A stretch of 64,000 nucleotides of DNA from an uncultured Lachnospiraceae bacterium (GCA_910579735.1 CAJTUZ010000009.1:83396-147395); one strand, 5' to 3'. Shown: positions 44,817-53,781, numbered from the stretch's first letter. The notes: generated by a model from the sequence alone, not told the origin. Made by a program: numbers and translations.

Positions 44817-47800
44817 TCATCCAATTCCTTATCAATCAAATTTACGCTTACCAGCGTAGAGATACCCTTTTCCTGCATCGTAATACCATAGAGCCTGTCG
44901 GCTTTCTCCATTGTACCACGTCTATGGGTGATCACAATAAACTGTGTATTTTTGGTCAGTTTATGTAAATACTTCGCAAACCGGGCAACGTTATTTTCAT
45001 CAAGCGCCGCCTCAATCTCGTCCAAAAGACAAAACGGAGATGGTTTCAGATTCTGAATGGCAAAGAGAAGACAGATCGCTGTCAGGGATTTCTCTCCACC
45101 GGACATCTGCATCATATTGACCAGTTTCTTGCCGGGCGGCTGGGCAATGATCCGAATGCCTGCCTCAAGCACATCTTCGTCTTCTATTAATTCCAATGTT
45201 CCTTTTCCGCCGCCGAAAAGTTCTTTAAAGACTTTATCAAACTCTCTGTTGATCTCGGCGAATTTTTCATTGAACTGTCTGCGCATGGATGTATCGAGTT
45301 CCTCGATGATCCCAAGCAGCGTCTGTTCTGCTTCCACCAGATCGTCATGCTGTGTCTTTAAGAATGTATAACGTTCCATGAGATTCTTATAGTCTTCAAT
45401 GGCATTGACATTGACATCTCCCAATTTGCGGATCTCGTCTTTTAATCTGGAAATATCCTTCTTCATGGAAGATAAGTCCGACAACTCTTCGTTGCGCATG
45501 GACGCCGCGTCTGAAAGCGTTATTTCGTATTCGTCCCACATATAGTTGATCTGACTCTCAATGGATTCTTCCAGCTTTTCTCTTTGTCCGTTCAATCGGT
45601 AAACTTCTTTATCCAGCGAATTCATCTGTTTGGAAAGGTCTTCCCGTTCTTTGAAAAAGTTCTTCTGCTTCGCCGATAATTCTTCTTTGGCTGCAATATC
45701 TTCCTTCAATTTTAATTCGGTATCGGATTGTGTGGTATGAGATGCCAGAATCGTTTTCTCTATTTCAAGAATACTCTCTTTTTTCCTTTCCACTTCTTCT
45801 TTGCTTAACTGCAGGCCTTCCTGTACTTCCTGCAGCTCCATTTCATAACGCCGCATTTCCCCCAAGATACGCTCTACGTTCTGTCTTTCGAAATCATCCT
45901 TCTGGCGCATCTTCTCGACTTCCACATCCCACTCGGAGACTTTGGCCGACTGTAATGATTCCTCGGCCCGTTCTTCTTCGAGCTTACTCTGAAAGACGGC
46001 GATCTGCGCCTCTACGTTTTTCTCCAATTTCTCGGATTCTTCCAGTTCCTTTACGATATCCTCTTTGCCTGTCTGAATCTCTTTGATCTGATTGTCCATC
46101 TCAAGCTCTTCGGACTGTAATTCTTCGGAACCTTCCGCCGCCTCGTTTTTACGTTCTTTGGCCTGGGATACGTTCAGTCTCGCCGTATTCTGCTCGATAA
46201 ATTTCCGCTGGAGCTGTCCTTTGATATCTTCTATCTCCAGACGCAGTTTATTTCTGGCCGATTTCGTTTCCTCGATATCTTCCAGCAGATGATCGATTTC
46301 GATCACATACTGTCTGACCTTTTTCTCCAATTCTTCCATCTCACGGCGTCTGCCGAGCAGATTGCTGTTATTTTTATAAGCGCCGCCGCTTATCGCGCCG
46401 CCGGGAACAAGCAGTTCTCCTTCCGTCGTTACCATGCGCACGCTGTAATGAAATTTTCCTGCAATCTTTACCGCGTTATCCACATTGTCTACGACAACGA
46501 TCCTTCCAAGCAATGATCTGGCGACGTCTTTATATTTTTTATCTACTTTTACAAGTTCATCCGCCATACCGATGACGCCTTTTTCTTTCAAAACGTCCGT
46601 ATTCTTAAATTCCTGCGGATTTTTGATACTTGTAAGCGGCAGAAATGTGGCGCGTCCTGCCCTGCTTTTTTTCAGAAAACGGATCATGCTCTTGGCCGTT
46701 TCTTCGTTCTCGGTAACGATATTCTGGATATTACCGCCAAGCGCCGTTTCAATCGCCGTCTCATATTGCGCATCCACCTGAATGATATCCGCCACAACGC
46801 CGATGATCCCTTTTTCCTGAGACTTCTGTTCCATGACTGCCTTGACGGCGCCGCCATAGCCTTCGTAACGTTCCGTCAGATTGGAAAGCGCCTCCAATTT
46901 CGACTTCTCCTGATGATAGGAAACCTGCGTATCACGCAGTTTCTGATCCTTGTTCGCCAGTTCTTCGCGCATGCCGGCAAGTCTTTCTTCCAGCGTTTCC
47001 TGCGTATCATGCAGATTCTGTATCGCCTCGTTTACCCGTTCGAATTCTTCTTCCAGATTTTTGATCGTTTCAGCCTGTGCGGCTTCGTCCGATTTGGCCC
47101 GAAGGATCCGGGAATTCAGTTCCGCTTTCCGGATCTGGATCTGCTCCAGCATCGTATCAAAACGCCCCATCTTGGACTTAATCGTCGCTCTGTTATTTAA
47201 GGCGTCAATGATCGTATTCTTGCCGTTTTCAATATCATTATTTAATGTCTCGATTCTTCCCTGCACACTTTCTAAGAGCGCTCTTGCTTCCTCGCGCGCC
47301 TGCTGTAATGTCGTCAGTTTTTCATCGATCTCTTCTTTTTGCTGCAGAATGCTTTCTTTCTCCTGCATTTTCTCCTGCATGGATGTCTGGAGTGTCTGAA
47401 TTCTCGTACGCAGATGTTCCTCATTTCCCTGCGCGGAATGAATCTGCTCTTTTAACACATTCATTTCGCCCTCTAATTTGGAACGCATGACACCGGTATC
47501 CGTCAGTGTTGCCCTGGCCGATTCGATAGAAGCATCGAGCAGTTCGAGTCTGCCTTCTATCTGCTCATATTCTTCCTTGATGTGCTCATATTTACTCGTT
47601 GTATCTTCCAGATCCCCGTTGGCAATGCGCAGTTTCTCATCAGCGGCGTCAAGCTGTTCCTTAATACTGACATTTTCCACCAGAAATACATTGACATCCA
47701 ACGTTTTCAACTCTTCTTTTTTACGAAGATATATTCTTGCTTTCTCGGATTGTTTTTCAAGCGGATCGATCTGCTTCTCCAATTCCGACAAAATATCGTT

Positions 47801-48373
47801 GACACGGACCAGATTCTGCTTTTCATCTTCCAGCTTCTTCTGTGCGGCATATTTCCGCCTTTTAAATTTGACGATACCAGCCGCCTCATCAAAAAGTTCC
47901 CGGCGTTCTTCCGGCTTACCGCTTAAGATCTTATCGATCTGACCCTGGCCGATGATCGAATAGCCTTCCTTACCGATACCTGTATCATAGAAAAGCTCAT
48001 TGACGTCTTTCAAACGGCATATCGTACCGTTGATCATATATTCACTTTCGCCGGAACGGTACAGTCTCCTCGATACCGTTACCTCGTCATAATCGATCGC
48101 AAGCTGATGATCGGCATTATCCAACGTGATCGCCACATAAGCGGAACCGAGCGGTTTACGCATCTCCGTGCCGGAAAAAATAACGTCCTGCATGGACGCG
48201 CCGCGGAGCTGTTTAATGCGCTGCTCGCCAAGCACCCATCTGACTGCATCCGCCACGTTGCTCTTACCGCTGCCGTTTGGTCCTACGATTCCCGTAATTC
48301 CGTTATGAAACTTAAAGACTATTTTATTCGCAAAAGACTTAAATCCCTGTACCTCGATACTTTTTAAATACAT
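44813..48373 (-). CDS. smc: Chromosome partition protein SMC
   Basis: The 1186-residue ATPase organises and segregates the chromosome with ScpA and ScpB. It has an N-terminal ABC half-domain (MYLKSIEVQGFKSF; GPNGSGKSNVADAVRW), a long coiled coil and a glycine-rich hinge (about residues 500-680, with GYGGAVKAV and GGAISGGAY). A second coiled coil and the C-terminal half with MSGGEKSLTAICLLFAI and LLDEIEAALDE follow. GAGG before ATG 48373 fixes the start. It lies 7 bases after rnc. Confidence 0.98.
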   Translation of the reverse strand: MYLKSIEVQGFKSFANKIVFKFHNGITGIVGPNGSGKSNVADAVRWVLGEQRIKQLRGASMQDVIFSGTEMRKPLGSAYVAITLDNADHQLAIDYDEVTVSRRLYRSGESEYMINGTICRLKDVNELFYDTGIGKEGYSIIGQGQIDKILSGKPEERRELFDEAAGIVKFKRRKYAAQKKLEDEKQNLVRVNDILSELEKQIDPLEKQSEKARIYLRKKEELKTLDVNVFLVENVSIKEQLDAADEKLRIANGDLEDTTSKYEHIKEEYEQIEGRLELLDASIESARATLTDTGVMRSKLEGEMNVLKEQIHSAQGNEEHLRTRIQTLQTSMQEKMQEKESILQQKEEIDEKLTTLQQAREEARALLESVQGRIETLNNDIENGKNTIIDALNNRATIKSKMGRFDTMLEQIQIRKAELNSRILRAKSDEAAQAETIKNLEEEFERVNEAIQNLHDTQETLEERLAGMREELANKDQKLRDTQVSYHQEKSKLEALSNLTERYEGYGGAVKAVMEQKSQEKGIIGVVADIIQVDAQYETAIETALGGNIQNIVTENEETAKSMIRFLKKSRAGRATFLPLTSIKNPQEFKNTDVLKEKGVIGMADELVKVDKKYKDVARSLLGRIVVVDNVDNAVKIAGKFHYSVRMVTTEGELLVPGGAISGGAYKNNSNLLGRRREMEELEKKVRQYVIEIDHLLEDIEETKSARNKLRLEIEDIKGQLQRKFIEQNTARLNVSQAKERKNEAAEGSEELQSEELEMDNQIKEIQTGKEDIVKELEESEKLEKNVEAQIAVFQSKLEEERAEESLQSAKVSEWDVEVEKMRQKDDFERQNVERILGEMRRYEMELQEVQEGLQLSKEEVERKKESILEIEKTILASHTTQSDTELKLKEDIAAKEELSAKQKNFFKEREDLSKQMNSLDKEVYRLNGQREKLEESIESQINYMWDEYEITLSDAASMRNEELSDLSSMKKDISRLKDEIRKLGDVNVNAIEDYKNLMERYTFLKTQHDDLVEAEQTLLGIIEELDTSMRRQFNEKFAEINREFDKVFKELFGGGKGTLELIEDEDVLEAGIRIIAQPPGKKLVNMMQMSGGEKSLTAICLLFAIQNLKPSPFCLLDEIEAALDENNVARFAKYLHKLTKNTQFIVITHRRGTMEKADRLYGITMQEKGISTLVSVNLIDKELDD

Positions 48374-48380
48374 AGTTACC

Positions 48381-49073
48381 TCAACTTTGTTTCTGCAGGG
48401 AAACAAGCGCTTCATAAGCCGCCTGCTGCTCCGCCGCTTTTTTTGTTCTTCCCGAACCTTCGCCGATCTTCTTACCGTCTATTCTGGCTTCCACAACGAA
48501 TAATTTATCATGATCGGGTCCTTCTTCACGAATCGGCAGATATTGAAGGATCCCTGTATTGTTCTGCTGCACATACTCCTGCAGGATCGTTTTGGCATCA
48601 TAGAAGAGTTTCTTATGCTCTAAATCTGACAGAATAAAGCGGCGGATGAACGCTGTGGCCGGCTCCATGCCGTTATCGATATAGATTGCTCCGATAATGG
48701 ACTCTAACGTATCGGACACGATCGAGTCCTTTGTTCTGCCCCCCGTCATTTCCTCTCCTTTTCCAAGCAGGATAAATTCCTCAAGGCCAAATTCCCTCGC
48801 ACAGTAGGCAAGCGCCTGTTCACAGACAATAGACGCACGCAGCCTGGTAAGCTGTCCCTCTGTCATCTGCTTGTTCTCCTGAAAAAGGAATTCGCTTGAA
48901 ACAAGCTCCAGTACGGCGTCTCCCAAAAACTCCAGCCGCTCATAATCTTCATATTTGTTGATCTTCTGTTCATTGGCAAAAGAGCTGTGCGTTACCGCCT
49001 GCCGTAACAGCTGTTTATCCAGAAACCGATATCCGATTTTTTCTTCTAATTCCTCTAATGATCTTTGCTGCAT
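48381..49073 (-). CDS. rnc: Ribonuclease III
   Basis: It cuts double-stranded RNA in rRNA maturation and mRNA decay. The 230-residue protein has the catalytic signature YERLEFLGDAVLELVSSEFL, a second acidic cluster in DTLESIIGAIYID, and a C-terminal double-stranded RNA-binding domain (TILQEYVQQN; GEGSGRTKKAAEQQAAYEAL). It lies between acpP and smc. Confidence 0.97.
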   Translation of the reverse strand: MQQRSLEELEEKIGYRFLDKQLLRQAVTHSSFANEQKINKYEDYERLEFLGDAVLELVSSEFLFQENKQMTEGQLTRLRASIVCEQALAYCAREFGLEEFILLGKGEEMTGGRTKDSIVSDTLESIIGAIYIDNGMEPATAFIRRFILSDLEHKKLFYDAKTILQEYVQQNNTGILQYLPIREEGPDHDKLFVVEARIDGKKIGEGSGRTKKAAEQQAAYEALVSLQKQS

Positions 49074-49136
49074 GCATTCTCCTCATCTTTCCTGCTGCTA
49101 AATCCCCATACTACGACAAAATACTCTGTTACACAC

Positions 49137-49164
49137 AAAAAAACCCTTTGAGGAAAGGGTTTTA
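49137..49164 (-). terminator. Terminator overlapping the acpP stop codon
   Basis: On the minus strand AAAACCCTTT, a CCTC loop and AAAGGGTTTTTTT form a short perfect hairpin with a T-run. The acpP TAA is the first bases of the stem. It should limit read-through from plsX-acpP into rnc-smc. Confidence 0.88.
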
Positions 49165-49401
49165 TTCTGTCGAACCAACCGCATTTTGAATTAATTGAAC
49201 CGCTTCTTCCACTGTTGTTATATGCTCCGCGTCCTCTGCCGGAATCTCTATATCAAATTCTTCCTCGATTCCCATAATGATCTGAAAAATATCCAGGGAA
49301 TCCGCTCCCAAATCTTCCATAAAAGTAGTTTCCGGTGTAATCTCTTTAGGGTCAACGTTCAAGACCTGCGCTATGACCTGTTGTAACTTTTCAAACTCCA
49401 T
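49162..49401 (-). CDS. acpP: Acyl carrier protein
   Basis: The 79-residue acidic protein carries growing fatty acids on a phosphopantetheine arm attached to the serine of GADSLDIFQIIMGIEEEF. It is 18 bases after plsX, the usual order. Its stop lies within the terminator hairpin. Confidence 0.97.
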   Translation of the reverse strand: MEFEKLQQVIAQVLNVDPKEITPETTFMEDLGADSLDIFQIIMGIEEEFDIEIPAEDAEHITTVEEAVQLIQNAVGSTE

Positions 49402-49419
49402 ATAAACAGCCAGCCTTTC

Positions 49420-50430
49420 TTAATCCTGTACAGTAATTTTCTCTCTGATCTTTTCGTTAATCTTCTGTTCTTTGAAGGTAACGCACTGTAAGATCGAATT
49501 TTTGATCTCTATGGACTTCGAACTGCCGTGTGTCTTTACAACGAGTCCGTTTAAGCCGAGCATAGGCGCCCCGCCGTACTGTTCCAGATCAAAAGCCTTA
49601 AGCGTCTGTTTCAATGCGGGTTTTACCAGAAGCGCTCCTATTTTACTGCGCAGGGACGTCAACATACCGCTCTTTACTTTTTGGATCAAAGTAGCGCCGA
49701 CGCCTTCATATAATTTCAGGATCACATTCCCAACGAAAGCTTCGCATACAATTACGTCCGCCATGCCTGCCGGAATATCCCTTGCTTCAATACTTCCTAT
49801 GAAATGAATATCCGGGCAGTTTTTGAGAAGCGGAAAGGTTTCTTTTACGAGCGCATTGCCTTTTTCTTCCTCCGCACCGATATTGACAATTGCTACTTTC
49901 GGGTTTTTCACGCCCATGACATTTTCCATATAAATAGAACCCATCTTCGCAAACTGCACAAGATGAGAAGGTCTTGCATCTACATTGGCGCCGCAGTCTA
50001 CAAGCAGCGCACAGCCATCCGCTGTGGGAATAAGCGGCGCAAGCGGCGGTCTTTCCACCCCTTTGATACGGCCGACGATAACCTGTCCGCCCACCAATGA
50101 TGCGCCTGTGCTTCCTGCCGACACATAGGCGTCACAAGTACCCTCTTTTACAAGGTAAAGGGCTTTTACCAAAGAAGAATCCTTTTTCTTACGGATTGCC
50201 ATAACGGGAGGTTCCGCAGTTTCAATGATCTCGCTTGCGGGAACGACCGTAAGCTGCTCTTCAGGATATGTATATCCGGTCAGTTCCGCCCTGATCGCAT
50301 CCTCTTTCCCTACCAGATAGACTTTTACCTTTTTGCTCTCATGAATGGCTTCCACCGCACCTTTGACGATCTCCCCAGGTGCATTGTCGCCGCCCATTGC
50401 GTCTACTGCTACGTTTACATATTCTCCCAT
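49420..50430 (-). CDS. plsX: Phosphate acyltransferase PlsX
   Basis: It converts acyl-ACP to acyl-phosphate, the donor used by PlsY (encoded at 5,683). The 336-residue protein has the family start VNVAVDAMGGDNAPGEIVKG, then VSAGSTGASL, LVDCGANVDARPSHL and PMLGLNGLVVKTHGSS. Normally rpmF directly precedes plsX. Here about 2.6 kb of accessory sequence intervenes and plsX has its own promoter. Confidence 0.97.
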   Translation of the reverse strand: MGEYVNVAVDAMGGDNAPGEIVKGAVEAIHESKKVKVYLVGKEDAIRAELTGYTYPEEQLTVVPASEIIETAEPPVMAIRKKKDSSLVKALYLVKEGTCDAYVSAGSTGASLVGGQVIVGRIKGVERPPLAPLIPTADGCALLVDCGANVDARPSHLVQFAKMGSIYMENVMGVKNPKVAIVNIGAEEEKGNALVKETFPLLKNCPDIHFIGSIEARDIPAGMADVIVCEAFVGNVILKLYEGVGATLIQKVKSGMLTSLRSKIGALLVKPALKQTLKAFDLEQYGGAPMLGLNGLVVKTHGSSKSIEIKNSILQCVTFKEQKINEKIREKITVQD

Positions 50431-50474
50431 GACCCGTTACCGTATTCCTTCCTTTTGTCTAAATACCTTCTACT

Positions 50475-50503
50475 AATATACTAAACCGTAGTGGAAAAGT
50501 CAA
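50475..50503 (-). promoter_or_regulatory. Sigma-A-type promoter for plsX-acpP
   Basis: On the minus strand TTGACT and TATATT are separated by 17 bases, about 45 bases before the plsX start. A dedicated promoter explains how the unit tolerates separation from rpmF. Confidence 0.75.
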
Positions 50504-50520
50504 TAACACTGTGCCGTTCA

Positions 50521-50607
50521 AGGCGTAGACCAGCAACCTATTCCGTCGTTGATCCCAAGGGGATCTGTAAGGTTAGGCCACCCCCTTATATTCTTTGCAA
50601 ACGACCT
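50521..50607 (-). other. Potentially structured non-coding segment after the AlbA-type gene
   Basis: The segment begins right at the stop of the ATP-binding gene. On the minus strand GTCGTT (50600-50605) can pair with AACGAC (50545-50550). AAGGGG (50582-50587) can pair with CCCCTT (50557-50562), in competition with a tight hairpin at 50551-50565. AACCT in the loop (50570-50574) can pair with AGGTT further on (50535-50539), a possible pseudoknot. No T-run follows, so it is not an ordinary terminator. I do not recognise a known RNA family. Confidence 0.4.
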
Positions 50608-52020
50608 TTATAGACTCCAATATCCCCCTCGTGCACCACCTATTCTTTCCAAAATATTTTTTTCCTGCATCTCTTTAATGCTCTTTTTAACCGCTCTTAT
50701 AGTAATATTCAATTCCTCCGCCATTTCTTTTTGTGTCACTTTGGGATTATCCAAAATCATCTCTATTATTTTTTGTTGTGTCTGGTTCACGTCTTTTGGT
50801 GAACTTTTTGGTGAACTTTTTGGTGAACTTTGGGGAACTCCACTATAAGATGGTCTGTATAAATTGACTCGGAAACTATCCCCTATTTCAAGTAATTCCG
50901 GCTCTCTGATTCCATATTCTCTACAGCTACTGAACATTCTCTTAATACCAGTTCCCCAACTTTCAATAATCTTCATCCTGCTGAATACTTCAGCAACGCA
51001 TCTATTACGGATTTTAGAACCTCCCTCTTTGATCTGTTCTATTGTAAGTCCTCCATATAACATCCCCGGAGAGGTGATCTCCACCCTGTCATCATACACT
51101 GCCACCTGCACACATGCTCTATCTAAAAAATTTCTATGCGTTACAGCATTAACAATCGCTTCTCTGATTGCTTCTGTTGGCAGTTCATATACATCTGTTC
51201 TAACTAATCCATTTATCTCTGCTCCAAGATTGATATGTTTTAATACAAATTCATATGCTTCTTCTATCTGCTCATAAAGCGGACCATGAAAATCTCTCTT
51301 ATCAATAAAGACAACTCTTTCCGTTCCTTTAAATAATGCACATTGGATTTTTGCAAATGGAAATGTATTGTCTGTCAGCAGTACAAGCGCATTCGTCGGA
51401 AGCATAGTTCCGTCTAAATTTTTAACGATTCCCCAATTTATAAGATTCTGTAAAGTTACATCCTTTACCTTTTCTTTTTCACTTTTAGTTTTAGCTGCAT
51501 CCACCATGTATTTTTTTATAGCAGCACATAACTCTTCCACCCGATGGATGTCAAATTTCTGCTTAACACAAACCATCTCATCAAATGAATGATTGGAGCC
51601 TTGCAGCTCCAAGTCCTTAAGAATTGCTTCATCAGCAGGTCTAGATGTACCTGATACCCGTATAAAAGTGCCTGCCTCTTTTCCAAGAGTTTTCATATAA
51701 TACGGTCTGTTTGCTCCCGGATATATTTCAATGACAATCACACACTTATCCTCAATAGTATCAACCCCGATATTGGGAAAAATCTGCGGGTAACACATAT
51801 CTGAAATAGCATTTGTTATACTATCCATAATTTTAAATACTTCATCTTTATCAACACCCACTATTTCATGACTTTCATTGTCAACGCCGATAATAATTTT
51901 TCCTCCTGCTGTATTGGCAAATGCAATGACACTTTTAATATATTTTTCACTTCTCTTTGGCACTTCAATCTTAAATTCAATATTGGCTGATTCCCCTGCT
52001 CTTATTTCATCTGCTAACAT
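50608..52020 (-). CDS. AlbA/Schlafen-type ATP-binding protein with C-terminal winged helix
   Basis: The 470-residue protein has an N-terminal AlbA_2 (Schlafen-like) domain: ESANIEFKIEVPKRSEKYIK, FANTAGGKIIIGVDNE, FIRVSGTSRPAD. A GHKL-like ATP-binding region typical of RecG-C/HATPase_c_4 follows (AIREAIVNAVTHRNFLDRA; ITSPGMLYGGL; GTGIKRMFSSCREYGI). An SSPK repeat linker (about residues 396-408) leads to a winged helix (TQKEMAEELNITIRAVKKSI). AGGAGG precedes the ATG. Such proteins are often regulators or defence-linked. Base composition is more AT-rich than its neighbours, which suggests transfer. Confidence 0.85.
   Translation of the reverse strand: MLADEIRAGESANIEFKIEVPKRSEKYIKSVIAFANTAGGKIIIGVDNESHEIVGVDKDEVFKIMDSITNAISDMCYPQIFPNIGVDTIEDKCVIVIEIYPGANRPYYMKTLGKEAGTFIRVSGTSRPADEAILKDLELQGSNHSFDEMVCVKQKFDIHRVEELCAAIKKYMVDAAKTKSEKEKVKDVTLQNLINWGIVKNLDGTMLPTNALVLLTDNTFPFAKIQCALFKGTERVVFIDKRDFHGPLYEQIEEAYEFVLKHINLGAEINGLVRTDVYELPTEAIREAIVNAVTHRNFLDRACVQVAVYDDRVEITSPGMLYGGLTIEQIKEGGSKIRNRCVAEVFSRMKIIESWGTGIKRMFSSCREYGIREPELLEIGDSFRVNLYRPSYSGVPQSSPKSSPKSSPKDVNQTQQKIIEMILDNPKVTQKEMAEELNITIRAVKKSIKEMQEKNILERIGGARGGYWSL
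50794..50829 (-). repeat. Three 12-base tandem repeats within the AlbA-type gene
   Basis: Three perfect copies of TTTTGGTGAACT lie in a row and a degenerate fourth copy follows. They encode the S-S-P-K linker repeats, so copy-number change would alter linker length without frameshift. Confidence 0.9.
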
Positions 52021-52081
52021 TGCTCTACCTCCTGCATTATATATCTATAATGCTAACAGCACCATTTTCCTCCGCATATAA

Positions 52082-52258
52082 TTATTTCTTAATATGCTTT
52101 TTTCGTGGATCTTGTGGCTTTTCTGCATTTTCTGGTATAAGCCATACACTACCCTTTAATACTGCACCTTGAATACGGTTCTCTTTGCAATAGATCTGTA
52201 TTCGACGTTGTGATACTTTCCACTTCTCTGATAATTCCTTAGTTGTCAAGTATTCCAT
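52082..52258 (-). CDS. Small MerR/excisionase-like helix-turn-helix protein
   Basis: The 58-residue protein reads as one winged helix: EYLTTKELSEKWKVSQRRIQ then a basic tail (KPQDPRKKHIKK). Such proteins occur as excisionases or as small regulators beside ATP-binding or Fic genes. AGGAG stands six bases before ATG 52258. A GTG at 52354 with AAGGA would add 32 residues and is the alternative start. It lies 61 bases upstream of the AlbA-type gene and probably belongs with it. Confidence 0.65.
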   Translation of the reverse strand: MEYLTTKELSEKWKVSQRRIQIYCKENRIQGAVLKGSVWLIPENAEKPQDPRKKHIKK

Positions 52259-52363
52259 TTTTCTCTCCTGTGAATCTATGAAATCATTAATTATATTATA
52301 TTCGTCACTGCGAATACTTTCAACTATATTTTTACAGCGCAAGTGAAAATCCACCTTTCCTTA

Positions 52364-52936
52364 TCACGCCTTCCTTAAAATATCCAACACGTGATTAGAC
52401 GCACCGATCAGATCCTGTCTTTCGCAGACTGACAGATGATACCGGAAGTATTCGGCAAAAAGCGCGTCGTTCATTGCATCTATAGTTTCATCCATATACC
52501 TTGCAGCGCCATCGGACGCTATCAGTTTGATCCGCTCCACGTTTTCACCGTTTGTAAGCGCACGGATTTCATCCGTCCGCATCAGGGCAAATGCATCGTT
52601 TCCATTGGCCGTCCAGTGAAAATCGTCGGAAAGCAGATAAATCCATGGCATTCCCCTGTATCAGCCTGACAGGGTTCTCCGGTTTCATTTTCCGGTGAAA
52701 AATCTCAATATTATGTCCGACTAACTCTAACGCATCCACTTCAAAGCCTTCATCGGCAAGGGCCCGCGAATACCGTCCTGTTCCCGCACCGATCTCTAAC
52801 ACGCGCATTCCCGGCTTTAAATAATCATGAATATACTTCATAGTCGTTTGAAATTCCACCTGCCGTGCCTGCTCTGCAGTCGTTCTTCTTCGTCGATCAT
52901 ATTATAAAACGCCGTTACGACTTCCTGTTCTCTCAT
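52364..52936 (-). pseudogene. Broken class I SAM-dependent methyltransferase
   Basis: Three pieces in different frames together resemble one methyltransferase. The start is MREQEVVTAFYNMIDEEERL (about 52936-52865). The second frame has the SAM-binding core GMRVLEIGAGTGRYSRALA to NAMDLSAF (about 52859-52640). The third has DFHWTANGNDAFALMRT to the end SNHVLDILRKA. A frameshift near 52,860-52,890 joins the first two. At the second junction about 80 residues, including the usual central GPMYHL-type part, are missing. The gene is therefore decayed by both a frameshift and an internal deletion. Confidence 0.78.
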
Positions 52937-52962
52937 CTTCCCGTTTTCTCCATTCATTGAAA

Positions 52963-53012
52963 CAAAAAAGTGCCCAACATTGCGCTTTGCCGCCAATGTT
53001 ATGAGCACTTTC
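52963..53012 (-). terminator. Terminator after rpmF
   Basis: On the minus strand AAAGTGC...AACATTG pairs with CAATGTT...GCACTTTTTTG, an interrupted long stem with a T-run. It ends the yceD-rpmF unit 48 bases after the rpmF stop. Confidence 0.8.
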
Positions 53013-53059
53013 ATACCGCCAGTACAATCTGCAATTTTCTCTGCGCTTTCTGCCATGAT

Positions 53060-53239
53060 TTAGTCAACGGCAACAATTTCTTTCTTGTTGTATGTGCCGC
53101 ATTTCTTACATACTCTGTGAGGCACCATCAGCGCGCCGCATTTGCTGCATTTTACTAATGTGGGAGCAGACATTTTCCAGTTTGCTCTTCTCTTATCTCT
53201 TCTTCCTTTGGAAGATTTGTTCTTAGGACAGATAGACAT
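53060..53239 (-). CDS. rpmF: 50S ribosomal protein L32
   Basis: I read this 59-residue protein directly from the minus strand. It starts MSICPKNKSSKGRRDKRRAN and continues with WKMSAPTLVKCSKCGALM and HRVCKKCGTYNKKE. The two C-x2-C pairs form the zinc site of the zinc-binding L32 form. AGGAGGTG precedes the ATG. It follows the YceD/DUF177 gene by two bases, the standard yceD-rpmF pair. Confidence 0.97.
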   Translation of the reverse strand: MSICPKNKSSKGRRDKRRANWKMSAPTLVKCSKCGALMVPHRVCKKCGTYNKKEIVAVD

Positions 53240-53241
53240 TG

Positions 53242-53781
53242 TTACACCTCCTTATTTGCATGAAAGATATCTTTTATCACTGCCATTCGGGGGTCGGGCA
53301 CGAATGAATCGCATCCGCAGTCTCCTGTATTCAAGTCCTTGCCGCACTGCATACAGATTCCTTTACAATCCGGCTTGCACAGTACCTTCCGAGGCCAGTT
53401 GATCATGATTTCATTGTTCAGTAAATCCTCTACGTTCAACTGATAACCTTCCATAAAATCCTGGTCATCATCCTCTGTATCCGCTTCATCATACGAATCC
53501 GAAACTGCATCGGGAGAATGAACCTCTCTGGAAAATCGAATCGTGAGCTTCTCTTCCGTGGGTTTCAAACATCGGTCGCAGTTTACGGCAAAAGTAAATT
53601 CCGCCTCTCCGTCGATTACTGCCTTATTCTTACCGACATTGGTAAAAGTAAAACGTACCGGCGTTTTATCAAGAATCCGAAATGATTCTCTGCCGATAGA
53701 AACTTCCGTCATCTCCGTTTCTACCTGCATCGTAAGCACTTCGTCCTCAGATGTCAATACATCGGTTAAATTTATGAACAT
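53242..53781 (-). CDS. yceD: YceD family protein (DUF177), linked to 23S rRNA accumulation
   Basis: The 179-residue acidic protein has the family C-x2-C pattern in AVNCDRCLKPTEE and the C-terminal LCKPDCKGICMQCGKDLNTG and GDCGCDSF cysteines. The motif DPRMAVIKDI ends it. Family members act with L32 in ribosome assembly. A consensus promoter lies 27 bases upstream. Confidence 0.93.
   Translation of the reverse strand: MFINLTDVLTSEDEVLTMQVETEMTEVSIGRESFRILDKTPVRFTFTNVGKNKAVIDGEAEFTFAVNCDRCLKPTEEKLTIRFSREVHSPDAVSDSYDEADTEDDDQDFMEGYQLNVEDLLNNEIMINWPRKVLCKPDCKGICMQCGKDLNTGDCGCDSFVPDPRMAVIKDIFHANKEV

Noticed and set aside
45730..47942. Several long plus-strand frames opposite smc
   Set aside because: They mirror the coiled-coil codons of smc, with serine/leucine/phenylalanine-rich low-complexity products.
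50521..50607. A type III toxin-antitoxin RNA or HDV-like ribozyme
   Set aside because: The pairing is suggestive but there are no tandem RNA repeats, no ToxN-like gene, and the HDV core order is not met.
50431..53056. A complete prophage or transposon at the rpmF-plsX junction
   Set aside because: No integrase, transposase or clear terminal repeats are visible, so I call it only an accessory cassette.
52838..53056. A 72-residue minus-strand frame starting MAESAEK
   Set aside because: Its first half runs through the rpmF terminator hairpin; only the part from about 52,936 belongs to the methyltransferase remnant.
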